From Comamonas testosteroni TK102 (lineage in GTDB: Bacteria > Pseudomonadota > Gammaproteobacteria > Burkholderiales > Burkholderiaceae_C), in NCBI RefSeq assembly GCF_000739375.1, contig NZ_CP006704.1:1116001-1180000 (forward strand): a stretch of DNA of 64,000 bases, given 5' to 3'. Positions 10,432 through 18,921 of the stretch are shown one piece after another (the stretch's first letter is position 1; each line of letters starts with the position of its first letter). The notes beneath the pieces are model-generated. The model had not been told where the DNA came from. It saw nothing but the letters and a program-made list of their open reading frames with translations, and did not search any database. Position numbers and translations under genes: made by a program.

Positions 10432-11388
10432 TCAGTCCAGCGTCAACGGATGGGCGATGCGCTGGCTCAGCACGCGCTCGAAGTGGGTGGGGTCGTGGGG
10501 CTGCAGCAGGGCGGCTTCACGCGGCAGATGGAAGTCCCAGAGGCGGGAGATCCAGAAACGCAGGGCGCCGGCACGCAGCTGGGCGTTGAGCAGTTCGCGC
10601 TCGGCTGCGGCCAGCGGGCGCACGGCCTGGTAGGCCGCAAGCATGGCCTTGGCGCGCTCGGCATCATGGGCACCTGTTGCGTGATCGATACACCAGTCGT
10701 TGAGGCAGACCGCCAGATCGAAGAGCCAGGTGTCCACGCCCGCGAAATAGAAGTCGAAGAAACCGGTGAGCCGTTCGCCGTCGAACATCACGTTGTCACG
10801 GAACAGATCGGCATGGACGGGGCCACGCGGCAGGGCCGCATAGCTGGCCGAGGCGGCGACATGGTTCTGGTAGGCCAGTTCGGCGCGCAACATGGCGGCG
10901 GTTTCCTCGCCCAGATGCGGCAGGACCACGGGCACGGTTTCATTCCACCAGGGCAGGCCGCGCAGATTGGGCTGCTGGCGGTCGTAGTCCTGACCGGCCA
11001 GATGCATGCGCGCCAGCATGTCGCCCACGGCCGCGCAGTGCACGGCAGCCGGGGCCAGCTGGCTCTTGCCGGCCAGGCGGTTGACGATGGACGCAGGCTT
11101 GCCGCAGACCTTGAGCAGAATGTCGCCGCTGCGAGTCTCGCTTTGCGGGTCCGGCACGGGAATGCCGGCCCGTGCCAGATGCTTCATCAGGTACAGATAG
11201 AACGGCAGCTGTTCGGCGCTCAGGCGTTCGAACAGTGTCAGCACCCACTCACCCTGGTCGGTCGTCAGAAAGTAGTTGGTGTTTTCGATACCGCCTTGAA
11301 TGCCGCGCAATTCCTTGAACGAGCCTAGGGACATGCGGCGCAGCAGGTCGCGCGCATCTTTATCGGAAACTTCGGTGAAAACAGCCAT
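10432..11388 (-). CDS. thrB: Homoserine kinase, choline-kinase-like type
   Basis: This 318-residue enzyme phosphorylates homoserine to O-phosphohomoserine in threonine biosynthesis. It belongs to the aminoglycoside/choline-kinase fold type of ThrB used by pseudomonads and Burkholderiales, not the GHMP type of E. coli. Visible features are the N-terminal nucleotide loop GIENTNYFLTT, the catalytic stretch GPVHADLFRDNVMF (Asp and Asn of the Brenner-type motif) and the metal-binding FFDFYFAGVDTWLFDLAVCLNDW. Length is typical. ATG 11388 opens the conserved MAVFTEVSDKDARDLLRRM start. A strong hairpin separates it from the small secreted-protein gene upstream on the same strand, with polA divergent beyond. 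Confidence 0.93.
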   Translation of the reverse strand: MAVFTEVSDKDARDLLRRMSLGSFKELRGIQGGIENTNYFLTTDQGEWVLTLFERLSAEQLPFYLYLMKHLARAGIPVPDPQSETRSGDILLKVCGKPASIVNRLAGKSQLAPAAVHCAAVGDMLARMHLAGQDYDRQQPNLRGLPWWNETVPVVLPHLGEETAAMLRAELAYQNHVAASASYAALPRGPVHADLFRDNVMFDGERLTGFFDFYFAGVDTWLFDLAVCLNDWCIDHATGAHDAERAKAMLAAYQAVRPLAAAERELLNAQLRAGALRFWISRLWDFHLPREAALLQPHDPTHFERVLSQRIAHPLTLD

Positions 11389-11452
11389 GGTGAGTGAATA
11401 CGCCGGTCTGGGGCGACCGACCGAACTAGCAGGGAGAAGGTGTCTATATGCA

Positions 11453-11482
11453 ACAGGGCAGTGCTCTGAAGCACTGCCCTGT
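11453..11482. other. Perfect 13-bp hairpin between the small secreted-protein gene and thrB
   Basis: ACAGGGCAGTGCT and AGCACTGCCCTGT form a flawless 13-bp stem with a CTGA loop. No U-run follows on either strand, so it is not a classical intrinsic terminator. It could end or stabilise the upstream minus-strand transcript or attenuate readthrough into thrB. Confidence 0.7.
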
Positions 11483-11510
11483 CATGAATGGGGGAAAAGC
11501 GCGCCGCGCT

Positions 11511-11873
11511 TCAGAACTTGAGGAAATTCCAGACGCGCGTACCCGTGGTGTCGCCGCTGTTGCTGTCGCGGTTGCGGGCTGCGCGGGCGCCGTCGTTGGA
11601 CTGCACCTCGTACTCGGGCATGGAGCCTACCTTGGGTTGCACGGTGATGCTCTGGGTCTGGCCGCCGACGCGGGTTTCATCGACTCGGCTGCCGGCGTCC
11701 TCCACGCGGATATGTTCGATCCGCTGGTTGTGCTTGCCGGTCGCCGCCGCATTGTCCTGCTGGCCCTGGGGCGCAGGAGCGATTGCGGCATCGGCCGGCG
11801 CAGGGGTGGGGGACTGGGCCAGAACGGATCCGGCGGCCAGGCTCAGCATAATGAAAAGTGGTGCAGCGCGCAT
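11511..11873 (-). CDS. Small secreted protein of unknown function
   Basis: This 120-residue protein has a clear signal peptide (MRAAPLFIMLSLAAGSVLAQ, cleavage after AQ likely), then a Pro/Ala/Gln-rich linker, a middle segment HNQRIEHIRVEDAGSRVDETRVGGQTQ and a conserved-looking end TTGTRVWNFLKF. It resembles short DUF2782-like periplasmic proteins encoded next to polA/thrB in related bacteria, but I cannot confirm that from sequence alone. The start at 11873 is set by the signal peptide; longer in-frame extensions run into the polA upstream region. No catalytic motif is visible. Confidence 0.7.
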   Translation of the reverse strand: MRAAPLFIMLSLAAGSVLAQSPTPAPADAAIAPAPQGQQDNAAATGKHNQRIEHIRVEDAGSRVDETRVGGQTQSITVQPKVGSMPEYEVQSNDGARAARNRDSNSGDTTGTRVWNFLKF

Positions 11874-11971
11874 AGTGTGGATTGTAGGGCGACTTCGAAT
11901 TGTCCCACCAGGTGCTATCCGTCTCGGGTCTGCGGACCGGCGGAGCCGGGCTCGCGTGCACAATCCGGGGT

Positions 11972-14785
11972 ATGAGCAATTCCAAGACCCTGGTGCTGGT
12001 GGACGGCTCCAGCTACCTCTACCGCGCCTACCATGCCATGCCCGACCTGAGGGCGATTCCCGGCGACCCGGCCAGCCCGGCCACGGGTGCCATCCGCGGC
12101 ATGGTGAACATGATGCAGGCGCTGAGGAAGGACGTGCAGGCCGATTACGCCGTCTGCGTGTTCGATGCCTCGGGGCCGACCTTCCGGGACGAGATGTACA
12201 CCGAGTACAAGGCCACGCGCTCGCCCATGCCCGACGATCTGCGCAGCCAGATCGAGCCCATCCACGAGGTGGTGGCCATGCTGGGCTGGAAGGTGGTGGC
12301 CGTGCCCGGCGTGGAAGCCGACGACGTGATCGCGACGCTGGCGCAGACCGCTGCGGCTCAGGGCATACAGGTCATCGTCTCCAGCGGCGACAAGGACTTG
12401 AGCCAGTTGGTCAACGAGCATGTGACCATCATCGACACCATGAACGGCAAGAAGCGCGACGTGGCCGGCGTGACGGCCGAGTTCGGCGTGCCGCCGGCGC
12501 TGATGATCGACTACCAGGCCCTGGTGGGCGACACCGTGGACAACGTGCCCGGCGTGACCAAGGTCGGGCCCAAGACCGCCGCCAAATGGCTGGAGGAGTT
12601 CGGCACGCTGGACAATCTGATTGCCAACGCGGCAGGCATCAAGGGCGTCGCGGGCCAGAACCTGCGCGATGCGATTGCCAGCGGCCAGCTGGCGCTGAGC
12701 CGCCAGCTGGTGACCATGAAAACCGATTGCGATCTGTCAGCCTACATTGGCGGCCTGCCGCAGCTCGATGTCGTCACGCTGGCCGAGCCCGATAGCGCCG
12801 CGCTCGCGCCGTTCTACGAGAAATACGGCTTCAAGGGCCTGGTGCGCACCCTGGGCGCCGCTGCGGCCGACGTCAAGGCGGCCAAGCCCGGCAAGGCTGC
12901 CAAGGCAGACAGTGCCCAGGGCGGCCTGTTCGATGCCGATGACGCGGCGGCCACCGAGGTGGCCGTGGCGGCCCAGCAGCGCGATGTGCTCTACACCACG
13001 ATTCTGAGCGAGGCGCAACTCGATGAATGGCTGGCCAAGATCGAGGCCGCCGAGCTGACCGCGCTGGATACCGAGACCGATTCGCTGGACGAGATGGTGG
13101 CCCGCATCGTCGGCATTTCCTTCAGCGTGGCCGTGGGCGAGGCCGCCTATATTCCGCTGCGCCACGAGGGCATGGACGTGCCCGAGCAGCTCGATCTGGA
13201 CAAGGTGCTGGCCAGGCTCAGGCCCTGGCTCGAGGATGCGTCCAGGAAGAAACTGGGCCAGCATGTCAAATATGACCAGCATGTGTTTGCCAACCACGGC
13301 ATCACCGTGCGCGGCTATGCGCACGACACCATGCTGCAGTCCTATGTGCTCGAAGCCGACCGCCCGCACAATCTGACCAGCCTGGCGCTGCGCCATGTGA
13401 ATCGCAGCGGCATCAGCTACGAAGACCTGTGCGGCAAGGGCAAGAGCCAGATTCCGTTTGCCCAGGTGCCCGTGGACAAGGCCGCAGCCTACAGCTGCGA
13501 GGACTCCGACCAGACGCTGGACGTGCACAACACCTTGTGGCCGCGCATCCAGGTCCAGGCCGGGCTGCTGCATATCTACGAGCTGGAAATGCAGACCAGC
13601 GAAGCGCTGTTTCGCATCGAGCGCAATGGCGTGAGCATCGACGCGGGTGAGCTGGCACGCCAGAGCAATGATCTGGGCGCACGCATCCTGAAGCTCGAGG
13701 AAGAGGCTTACGAGATTGCGGGCCAGCCCTTCAATCTGTCCTCGCCCAAGCAGCTGGGCGAGATCTTCTTCGACAAGCTGGGCATGCCCGTCGTGAAGAA
13801 GACCGCCACCGGCGCGCGCAGCACGGACGAGGAAGTGCTGGAAAAGCTGGCCGAGGACTATCCGCTGCCCGCCAAGCTGCTGGAGCACCGCAGCCTCTCC
13901 AAGCTCAAGGGAACCTACACCGACAAGCTGGCGCAGATGGCCTTGCCCAGCGACGGCCGCGTGCACACCCACTACGCCCAGGCCGTGGCGGTGACGGGGC
14001 GTCTGTCCAGCAACGACCCCAATCTGCAGAACATTCCCGTGCGCACGCCCGAAGGCCGCCGCGTGCGCGAAGCCTTTGTGGCCCCCGAGGGCAAGCTGAT
14101 TGCCAGCGCCGACTATTCGCAGATCGAGCTGCGCATCATGGCCCATCTGTCGGGCGACGAAGCCTTGCTGAGCGCCTTCAAGAACGGCCTGGACGTGCAC
14201 CGCGCCACGGCCGCCGAAGTCTTCGGCGTGAGTGTGGACGAGGTCAGCAGCGAGCAGCGCCGCTATGCCAAGGTGATCAACTTCGGCCTGATCTACGGCA
14301 TGAGCAGCTTCGGCCTGGCCAAGAACCTGGGCATCGAAACCAAGGCGGCGGCCGCCTATATCGACAAATACTTCCAGCGCTATCCCGGCGTGAAGCGCTA
14401 TATGGACCAGACCGTGGAGCTGGCCCATGCCCAGGGCTATGTGGAGACCGTCTTCGGTCGGCGCCTGGTGCTGCCCGAGATCAACGGCGGCAACGGCCCG
14501 CGCAAGAAAGCGGCCGAGCGCGCTGCCATCAACGCCCCCATGCAGGGCACGGCGGCCGATCTGATCAAGAAGGCCATGGTGGCCGTGCAGGCCAGGCTGG
14601 ATGCCGAAAAGCCCGAGGTGCTGGTCATCATGCAGGTGCACGACGAGCTGGTGTTCGAGCTGCCCGAAGCCGCCAGGGACTGGGTGCAGGCCGAGATCCC
14701 TGCCATCATGGCCGGCGTGGCCGATCTGTCCGTGCCGCTGCTGGCCGAGATCGGCTTTGGCAGCAGCTGGGAAAAGGCGCATTGA
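11972..14785 (+). CDS. polA: DNA polymerase I
   Basis: This 937-residue repair and Okazaki-fragment polymerase has all three domains. The 5' nuclease domain opens with KTLVLVDGSSYLYRAYHA and carries the Asp cluster VEADDVIATLA and SGDKDLSQLV. The 3'-5' exonuclease domain looks active: ALDTETDSLDEM, KYDQHVF and CEDSDQT hold its acidic residues. The polymerase domain includes TGRLSSNDPNLQNIPVR, the palm motif DYSQIELR (Asp714), the O-helix region RYAKVINFGLIYGM and QVHDELVFE (Asp891). Size is close to the E. coli enzyme (928). ATG 11972 starts the conserved N-terminus; the in-frame extension to 11900 has no similarity. A hairpin repeat follows the gene. Confidence 0.97.
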   Translation: MSNSKTLVLVDGSSYLYRAYHAMPDLRAIPGDPASPATGAIRGMVNMMQALRKDVQADYAVCVFDASGPTFRDEMYTEYKATRSPMPDDLRSQIEPIHEVVAMLGWKVVAVPGVEADDVIATLAQTAAAQGIQVIVSSGDKDLSQLVNEHVTIIDTMNGKKRDVAGVTAEFGVPPALMIDYQALVGDTVDNVPGVTKVGPKTAAKWLEEFGTLDNLIANAAGIKGVAGQNLRDAIASGQLALSRQLVTMKTDCDLSAYIGGLPQLDVVTLAEPDSAALAPFYEKYGFKGLVRTLGAAAADVKAAKPGKAAKADSAQGGLFDADDAAATEVAVAAQQRDVLYTTILSEAQLDEWLAKIEAAELTALDTETDSLDEMVARIVGISFSVAVGEAAYIPLRHEGMDVPEQLDLDKVLARLRPWLEDASRKKLGQHVKYDQHVFANHGITVRGYAHDTMLQSYVLEADRPHNLTSLALRHVNRSGISYEDLCGKGKSQIPFAQVPVDKAAAYSCEDSDQTLDVHNTLWPRIQVQAGLLHIYELEMQTSEALFRIERNGVSIDAGELARQSNDLGARILKLEEEAYEIAGQPFNLSSPKQLGEIFFDKLGMPVVKKTATGARSTDEEVLEKLAEDYPLPAKLLEHRSLSKLKGTYTDKLAQMALPSDGRVHTHYAQAVAVTGRLSSNDPNLQNIPVRTPEGRRVREAFVAPEGKLIASADYSQIELRIMAHLSGDEALLSAFKNGLDVHRATAAEVFGVSVDEVSSEQRRYAKVINFGLIYGMSSFGLAKNLGIETKAAAAYIDKYFQRYPGVKRYMDQTVELAHAQGYVETVFGRRLVLPEINGGNGPRKKAAERAAINAPMQGTAADLIKKAMVAVQARLDAEKPEVLVIMQVHDELVFELPEAARDWVQAEIPAIMAGVADLSVPLLAEIGFGSSWEKAH

Positions 14786-14864
14786 GCTTTTCACCCAAAG
14801 GCGCACTGATACGCTTTCGTCCCGGGGGCGCCCAGGTCTTGCCGAGGTGGTCCCTTAAAAAAGA

Positions 14865-14942
14865 GAGCTGCTTGCGCTTTCTGAAAAAGCACTTCAGGTT
14901 GTTTTTGACCTAAAGTGCTTTGTTTACAAGCGCTGTCAGCTC
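14865..14942. repeat. Dispersed hairpin element, copy B
   Basis: Head GAGCTGCTTGCGCTTT (from 14865) pairs loosely with the tail AAGCGCTGTCAGCTC (to 14942). The core stem GCACTTCAGGT / ACCTAAAGTGC (14889-14899 with 14908-14918) has one mismatch and an 8-base loop. The core stem sequence is unrelated to that of the other copies although the head is shared. It sits between polA and azlC. Confidence 0.75.
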
Positions 14943-14992
14943 CTGAATTGTTCTAGGTTGTTGCGGGAAATATCTTGTTCAAAGGCTTTGCA

Positions 14993-15655
14993 ATGACGCC
15001 CGCCGTGCGCACGGGGCTGTCGATTTCGGTGGCGACGGGGCTGTACGGCATCTCCTTCGGCGCGCTGTCCGTGGCGGCCGGCCTCAACCTCTGGCAGACC
15101 ATGGCGCTGAGCGCGCTGATGTTCACGGGCGGTTCGCAGTTCGCCTTCATCGGCGTGGTGGCGGGCGGCGGCAGCGGCATGGCGGCCGTGAGCGCGGCCT
15201 CGCTGCTGGGCGTGCGCAATGCCATCTACGGCATGCAGATGAGCCGTCTGCTGGGCGTCCAGGGGCTGCAGCGCTGGCTGGCGGCGCACTGGACGATCGA
15301 CGAATCCGCGGCCACGGCATCGGGCCAGGAGGAACTGGCCGAGCAGCGGCTCGGCTTCTGGGTCGCCGGGGCGGGCGTGTTCCTGCTCTGGAACCTGTTC
15401 ACCTTGCTGGGCGCGCTGATGGGCAACGCGCTGGGCGACACGCGCCGCTTCGGTCTCGACGGGGCTGCCGTGGCGGCCTTTCTCGGCCTGCTCTGGCCGC
15501 GCCTGAACGCGCGCGAGCCGGTGGCGCTGGCGCTGGGCTGCGGGCTGGTCACGGCCCTGGCCATACCCTGGGTGCCTGCAGGCGTGCCGATTCTGCTGGC
15601 CGCAGCCCTGGGCGCCTTCTGGGGCTGGGTGCGCCCTTCGGAGGCTGGGCAATGA
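14993..15655 (+). CDS. azlC: AzlC-family branched-chain amino acid exporter, large subunit
   Basis: This 220-residue inner-membrane protein is of the AzlC/YgaZ (LIV-E) family, which exports branched-chain amino acids with a small AzlD partner. The N-terminal [37 protein letters not shown] is the family signature, followed by [10 protein letters not shown] and further helices ending in [10 protein letters not shown] prefer ATG 14993; an in-frame TTG at 14975 would add six residues. The azlD start overlaps its stop in an ATGA, showing translational coupling. It follows a hairpin repeat downstream of polA, so it probably has its own promoter. Confidence 0.9.
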   Translation: MTPAVRTGLSISVATGLYGISFGALSVAAGLNLWQTMALSALMFTGGSQFAFIGVVAGGGSGMAAVSAASLLGVRNAIYGMQMSRLLGVQGLQRWLAAHWTIDESAATASGQEELAEQRLGFWVAGAGVFLLWNLFTLLGALMGNALGDTRRFGLDGAAVAAFLGLLWPRLNAREPVALALGCGLVTALAIPWVPAGVPILLAAALGAFWGWVRPSEAGQ

Positions 15656-15975
15656 CGCTGTCCCTGTCCTTGTCCCTGTGGCAATGGATCTTGCTGGCCT
15701 GTGCGCTGGCCTTTGTGACCAAGCTGCTGGGCTACAGCCTGCCCGAGCGCTGGATGCGCAGCCCGCGCATGGCCCAGATCGCGGCCTGTCTGACGGTGGC
15801 GTTGCTGGCTTCGCTGACGGTGATGAACACCCTGGCCAGCGGCACGCGCATCAGCCTGGATGCGCGCCTGGGCGCCTTGCTGGTGGCGGCGCTGGCCCTG
15901 TGGCTGCGGGCACCATTCTTGCTGGTGGTGATTCTGGGGGCCGTGGCTGTGGCGCTGCTGCGCTGGCTGGCCTGA
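15652..15975 (+). CDS. azlD: AzlD-family branched-chain amino acid exporter, small subunit
   Basis: This 107-residue, almost wholly hydrophobic protein has about four helices. AzlD/YgaH-family features are the early [13 protein letters not shown] stretch, a central [11 protein letters not shown] and the final helices [24 protein letters not shown]. It overlaps azlC by four bases (ATGA). AzlC and AzlD together form the exporter. The gene ends the two-gene operon; the dienelactone hydrolase gene starts about 90 bases later. Confidence 0.88.
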   Translation: MTLSLSLSLWQWILLACALAFVTKLLGYSLPERWMRSPRMAQIAACLTVALLASLTVMNTLASGTRISLDARLGALLVAALALWLRAPFLLVVILGAVAVALLRWLA

Positions 15976-16021
15976 GGTGCCTGCAACGCACTGGCCTTAG
16001 ACTGCATGGCCAGCCAGGCTT

Positions 16022-16042
16022 GAGATCGTCAACACGTTCTGA
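16022..16042 (+). repeat. Solitary copy of the 21-bp terminal repeat of the 36-kb element
   Basis: The 21 bases match the right terminal repeat of the element at 36051-36323 at 19 of 21 positions (core GAGATCGT, then AACACGTTCT). No second end or internal sequence of the element is visible nearby. It lies between azlD and the hydrolase gene, 15 bases before the AAGGAGG ribosome binding site. Confidence 0.6.
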
Positions 16043-16067
16043 AATTCCATCAACCCAAGGAGGATCC

Positions 16068-16973
16068 ATGAAGTACGAAGACATCGCTCAGGATATGCAG
16101 GGGCTGCTCGGCGCTCGCGCCGATGCCCAGCCCAGCCGCCGCACGGCCTTGCGCGCAGCCCTCGGGGCCGGCCTGGGCGTGGGCTATGCCTGCGCCGCCG
16201 GCCCGGTCATGGCTCAGACGGCCATCAAGACCCCGGTCGACGGCCTGACGGCAGGCGAGGTCAGCATCGATGTCAAAGGCTTCAAGCTGCCGGCCTACCG
16301 GGCCATGCCTGCGGGCAAGCAGAATCTGCCCGTGGTGCTGGTGATCTCCGAAATCTTCGGCGTGCATGAATACATTGCCGATACCTGCCGCCGCCTGGCG
16401 CGTGCGGGCTATCTGGCGATAGCGCCCGACCTGTTCGTGCGCCAGGGCGATCCCATGGCCTATGGCGAGATGGCCAAGCTCATGAGCGAGGTGATCGCCA
16501 AGGTGCCCGATGCCCAGGCCATGGGCGATCTGGACGCTGCCGTGCAATGGGCAGGCACCCAGGGCGGCGATGTCAGGAAGCTGGCCATCACCGGCTTTTG
16601 CTGGGGCGGGCGCATCACCTGGCTGTATGCCGCACATGCCCCGCTCAAGGCCGGCGTGGCCTGGTACGGGCGTCTGCAGGGCAACAAGAACGATTTGCAG
16701 CCCAGCTATCCGCTGGACCTGGTGGGACAGCTCAAGGCACCGGTGCTGGGCCTGTACGGCGGCAAGGACACGGGCATTCCGCTGGAGTCGGTCGAAGCCA
16801 TGAAGGCCGCGCTCAAGACCGGCTCTGCGGCGGCCAGGGCCTCGGAGTTCGTGATCTTCCCCGAGGCGCCCCATGCCTTCCATGCCGACTACCGCCCCAG
16901 CTACCGCGAGCAGGCCGCGCAGGACGGCTGGGCCCGCATGCTGACCTGGTTCAACCAGCATGGCGTGGCTTGA
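16068..16973 (+). CDS. Exported dienelactone hydrolase family protein
   Basis: This 301-residue alpha/beta hydrolase is of the dienelactone hydrolase family. A twin-arginine-like leader ([17 protein letters not shown], ending GPVMAQ near residue 50) predicts periplasmic export, unlike the cytoplasmic catechol-pathway enzymes. The catalytic triad can be seen: nucleophile Cys in GFCWGG, Asp in GGKDTGIP and His in [13 protein letters not shown]. The start ATG 16068 has a perfect AAGGAGG box at 16057-16063. It may hydrolyse lactones or esters; no catabolic genes are nearby to specify a substrate. It stands alone with azlCD upstream and a ZIP transporter downstream. Confidence 0.85.
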   Translation: MKYEDIAQDMQGLLGARADAQPSRRTALRAALGAGLGVGYACAAGPVMAQTAIKTPVDGLTAGEVSIDVKGFKLPAYRAMPAGKQNLPVVLVISEIFGVHEYIADTCRRLARAGYLAIAPDLFVRQGDPMAYGEMAKLMSEVIAKVPDAQAMGDLDAAVQWAGTQGGDVRKLAITGFCWGGRITWLYAAHAPLKAGVAWYGRLQGNKNDLQPSYPLDLVGQLKAPVLGLYGGKDTGIPLESVEAMKAALKTGSAAARASEFVIFPEAPHAFHADYRPSYREQAAQDGWARMLTWFNQHGVA

Positions 16974-17173
16974 TGTCTCATTCGCTGAAATTTTCGGCCC
17001 GGGGGGCTTGACAGCTTTGCTAAGGTGAAAGAAGTCCCGGCGAGCCATGCATGTCATGCGCATCCGGGGCTGACGGTATGGGGATAGTCGCAAGCGGGCC
17101 GCGTTGGGCGGCGCATTCTGCGAAAATCCTCAAGATTCGCCTGTAAAAGGTTGCGGTTAAGCCATATAAAGCT

Positions 17174-18136
17174 ATGACATTGGTAGCAATTATTCTGGCC
17201 ACCCTGGCTGCTGGTATCGGCAGTGTCTGGGTGGCCGCGTTGTTGATGAGTCTGGGAGGGGGGCGCACGCCAGGGCTGATGCCCCAGCGTCTGCTGAGCC
17301 TGGCTGCGGGAGCCTTGCTCGCCACAGCCTTCATGCATTTGCTGCCCGAAGCGTTCGAGAGCCATGGCAAATCCCATGATCTGTTCGTGGTGCTGCTGAT
17401 CGGGCTGGTGTTTTTCTTTCTGCTGTCCAAGGCCGAGCTATGGCACCACGGCCATGAGCATTCGCATGGCGACGCCCACCAGCCTGTTGCCGTGCACCAT
17501 GCTCACAGTCATGGCCACGACCATCAGCATGGTCACGCCCACCATGACGACCATGGAGAGCACGCGCATGGTCACAGCCATGGCAAGGGCGGCTGGGCCA
17601 TTCTGACGGGCGACAGCGTGCATTGCTTTGGCGATGGCGTGCTGATTGCATCGGCCTTCGTGGCCGATATCCGCCTGGGCCTGATTGCTGCCCTGTCGGT
17701 GCTGGCGCACGAGGTGCCTCACCACATGGGCGATATCGTGGTGCTGCGCCAGTCCAGCAGCAATCGCCGCGTGGCGCTGATCAAGGTGTCCATGGCGGGA
17801 GCCGTGACCACGCTGGGCGGGGTGGCCGGCTATTTCCTGATCGGACAGCTGCACGAGCTGCTGCCGTATTTCCTGGTCGTTGCGTCGAGCAGCTTCATCT
17901 ATGTGGCGCTGGCCGACCTGATTCCCCAGCTGCAAAAGCGCCTGAGCGCCAAGGAAACCGCAGCCCAGGTCTTCTGGCTGCTGCTGGGCATCGTCATCGT
18001 GACGGTGATGAGCGGTGCCGCGCACAACCATGGACACGAGCATGACCACGATCATGGTGCCGAGGTCGGGCATTCGCACGAGCCCGCCCCCGCGCCTGCG
18101 GCTGTCCATGAAGCAGCGCACAAGCACGAGCATTGA
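17174..18136 (+). CDS. ZIP-family divalent metal transporter with His-rich loop
   Basis: This 320-residue inner-membrane transporter of the ZIP family probably imports zinc or another divalent metal. About three N-terminal helices (through LLIGLVFFFLLSKAEL) are followed by a very His-rich cytoplasmic loop (about residues 90-140, with HSHGHDHQHGHAHHDDHG). The metal-site helices are HCFGDGVLIASAFVADI and LSVLAHEVPHHMGDIVVL, whose His/Glu pattern is the ZIP core. A second His-rich tail ends the protein. Whether the loop buffers or senses metal is inference. A bidirectional terminator follows. No Zur box was recognised upstream. Confidence 0.9.
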   Translation: MTLVAIILATLAAGIGSVWVAALLMSLGGGRTPGLMPQRLLSLAAGALLATAFMHLLPEAFESHGKSHDLFVVLLIGLVFFFLLSKAELWHHGHEHSHGDAHQPVAVHHAHSHGHDHQHGHAHHDDHGEHAHGHSHGKGGWAILTGDSVHCFGDGVLIASAFVADIRLGLIAALSVLAHEVPHHMGDIVVLRQSSSNRRVALIKVSMAGAVTTLGGVAGYFLIGQLHELLPYFLVVASSSFIYVALADLIPQLQKRLSAKETAAQVFWLLLGIVIVTVMSGAAHNHGHEHDHDHGAEVGHSHEPAPAPAAVHEAAHKHEH

Positions 18137-18153
18137 TTGCAACTGCAGTCGAT

Positions 18154-18180
18154 AAAAAACCGGCTTCCAGCCGGTTTTTT
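18154..18180. terminator. Bidirectional intrinsic terminator
   Basis: A perfect palindromic stem AAAAAACCGGCT / AGCCGGTTTTTT with a TCC loop serves the convergent ZIP (plus) and LytTR-regulator (minus) genes. Confidence 0.92.
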
Positions 18181-18183
18181 CAT

Positions 18184-18921
18184 TCAGGAAACATCTTTCA
18201 GTTCGGTCTTGACCGCCGCCAGCTGGCGGCGCGAGACCGGCAGCAGCTCGCTGACGCCCTGCAGGCGCAGGCCCCAGCCTTCGCCTTCCTGCGGATCGTC
18301 ATATTTTTCGAGGCCGCGCAAGGCCGCACGCAGCACCAGGGCGTTGCGGTGTATGCGCAGCAGATGTTCGCCATGGCGGGTTTCGAGATCGGCCAGCGCT
18401 CCGTCGAGGATGTAGTTGCGCTGCACGGTGCGCACGGTGATGTATTTCTGCTCGGCCTTGAGAAAACGCACTTCGGACAGCGGCAGCCGCAGCGTGCCGC
18501 CGCGCTCCTGAATCAGCAGCACGGGGCCGCTGTCCACGACGCTGCGCGTGCTCAGCGCACGTTCTGCCTTCTGCAGCGATTGCTGCAGGCGTTCCAGGCG
18601 TACGGGCTTGGTCAGATAGTCCACGGCATCCAGCTCGAAAGCATGTACCGCATGGCTGGCATGCGCCGTCACGAACACGATGGCGGGCGGGTTGGCCAAC
18701 TCCGCCAGGGACGCTGCCAGCTGCAGCCCGTTGTGGCCGGGCATGTGGATGTCCAGCAGCACCAGCTGGACGGGGGCGGGCTGTGCGGCCTGCAGCATCT
18801 GCAGGGCCTGGTCGGCATCGGCGGCTTCCTGAACATGGTGGGGGCCATGTGCGCAGTCGCCGAGCAGAGTGCGCAGTCTGGCGCGAGCCAGAGCTTCGTC
18901 ATCAACGATCAGAATGTGCAT
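18184..18921 (-). CDS. algR: LytTR-domain response regulator, AlgR-like
   Basis: This 245-residue two-component response regulator has an N-terminal receiver domain (MHILIVDDEALARARLR, phospho-acceptor Asp57 in LLDIHMPG, later FVTAHASHAVHAFELDAVDYLTKPV) and a C-terminal LytTR DNA-binding domain (about 145-240, including EQKYITVRTVQRNYILDGALADLE and HLLRIHRNALV). Its start overlaps the 3' end of the sensor kinase by 20 bases. The pairing with a PF06580-type kinase and the nearby argH gene echo the argH-fimS/algZ-algR order of Pseudomonas, where AlgR controls twitching motility and alginate. The symbol rests on that synteny and architecture. Targets here are unknown. Confidence 0.82.
   Translation of the reverse strand: MHILIVDDEALARARLRTLLGDCAHGPHHVQEAADADQALQMLQAAQPAPVQLVLLDIHMPGHNGLQLAASLAELANPPAIVFVTAHASHAVHAFELDAVDYLTKPVRLERLQQSLQKAERALSTRSVVDSGPVLLIQERGGTLRLPLSEVRFLKAEQKYITVRTVQRNYILDGALADLETRHGEHLLRIHRNALVLRAALRGLEKYDDPQEGEGWGLRLQGVSELLPVSRRQLAAVKTELKDVS

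Noticed and set aside
11900..11971. Longer N-terminus for polA
   Set aside because: The added residues have no similarity to the family, and the conserved nuclease start follows ATG 11972 directly.
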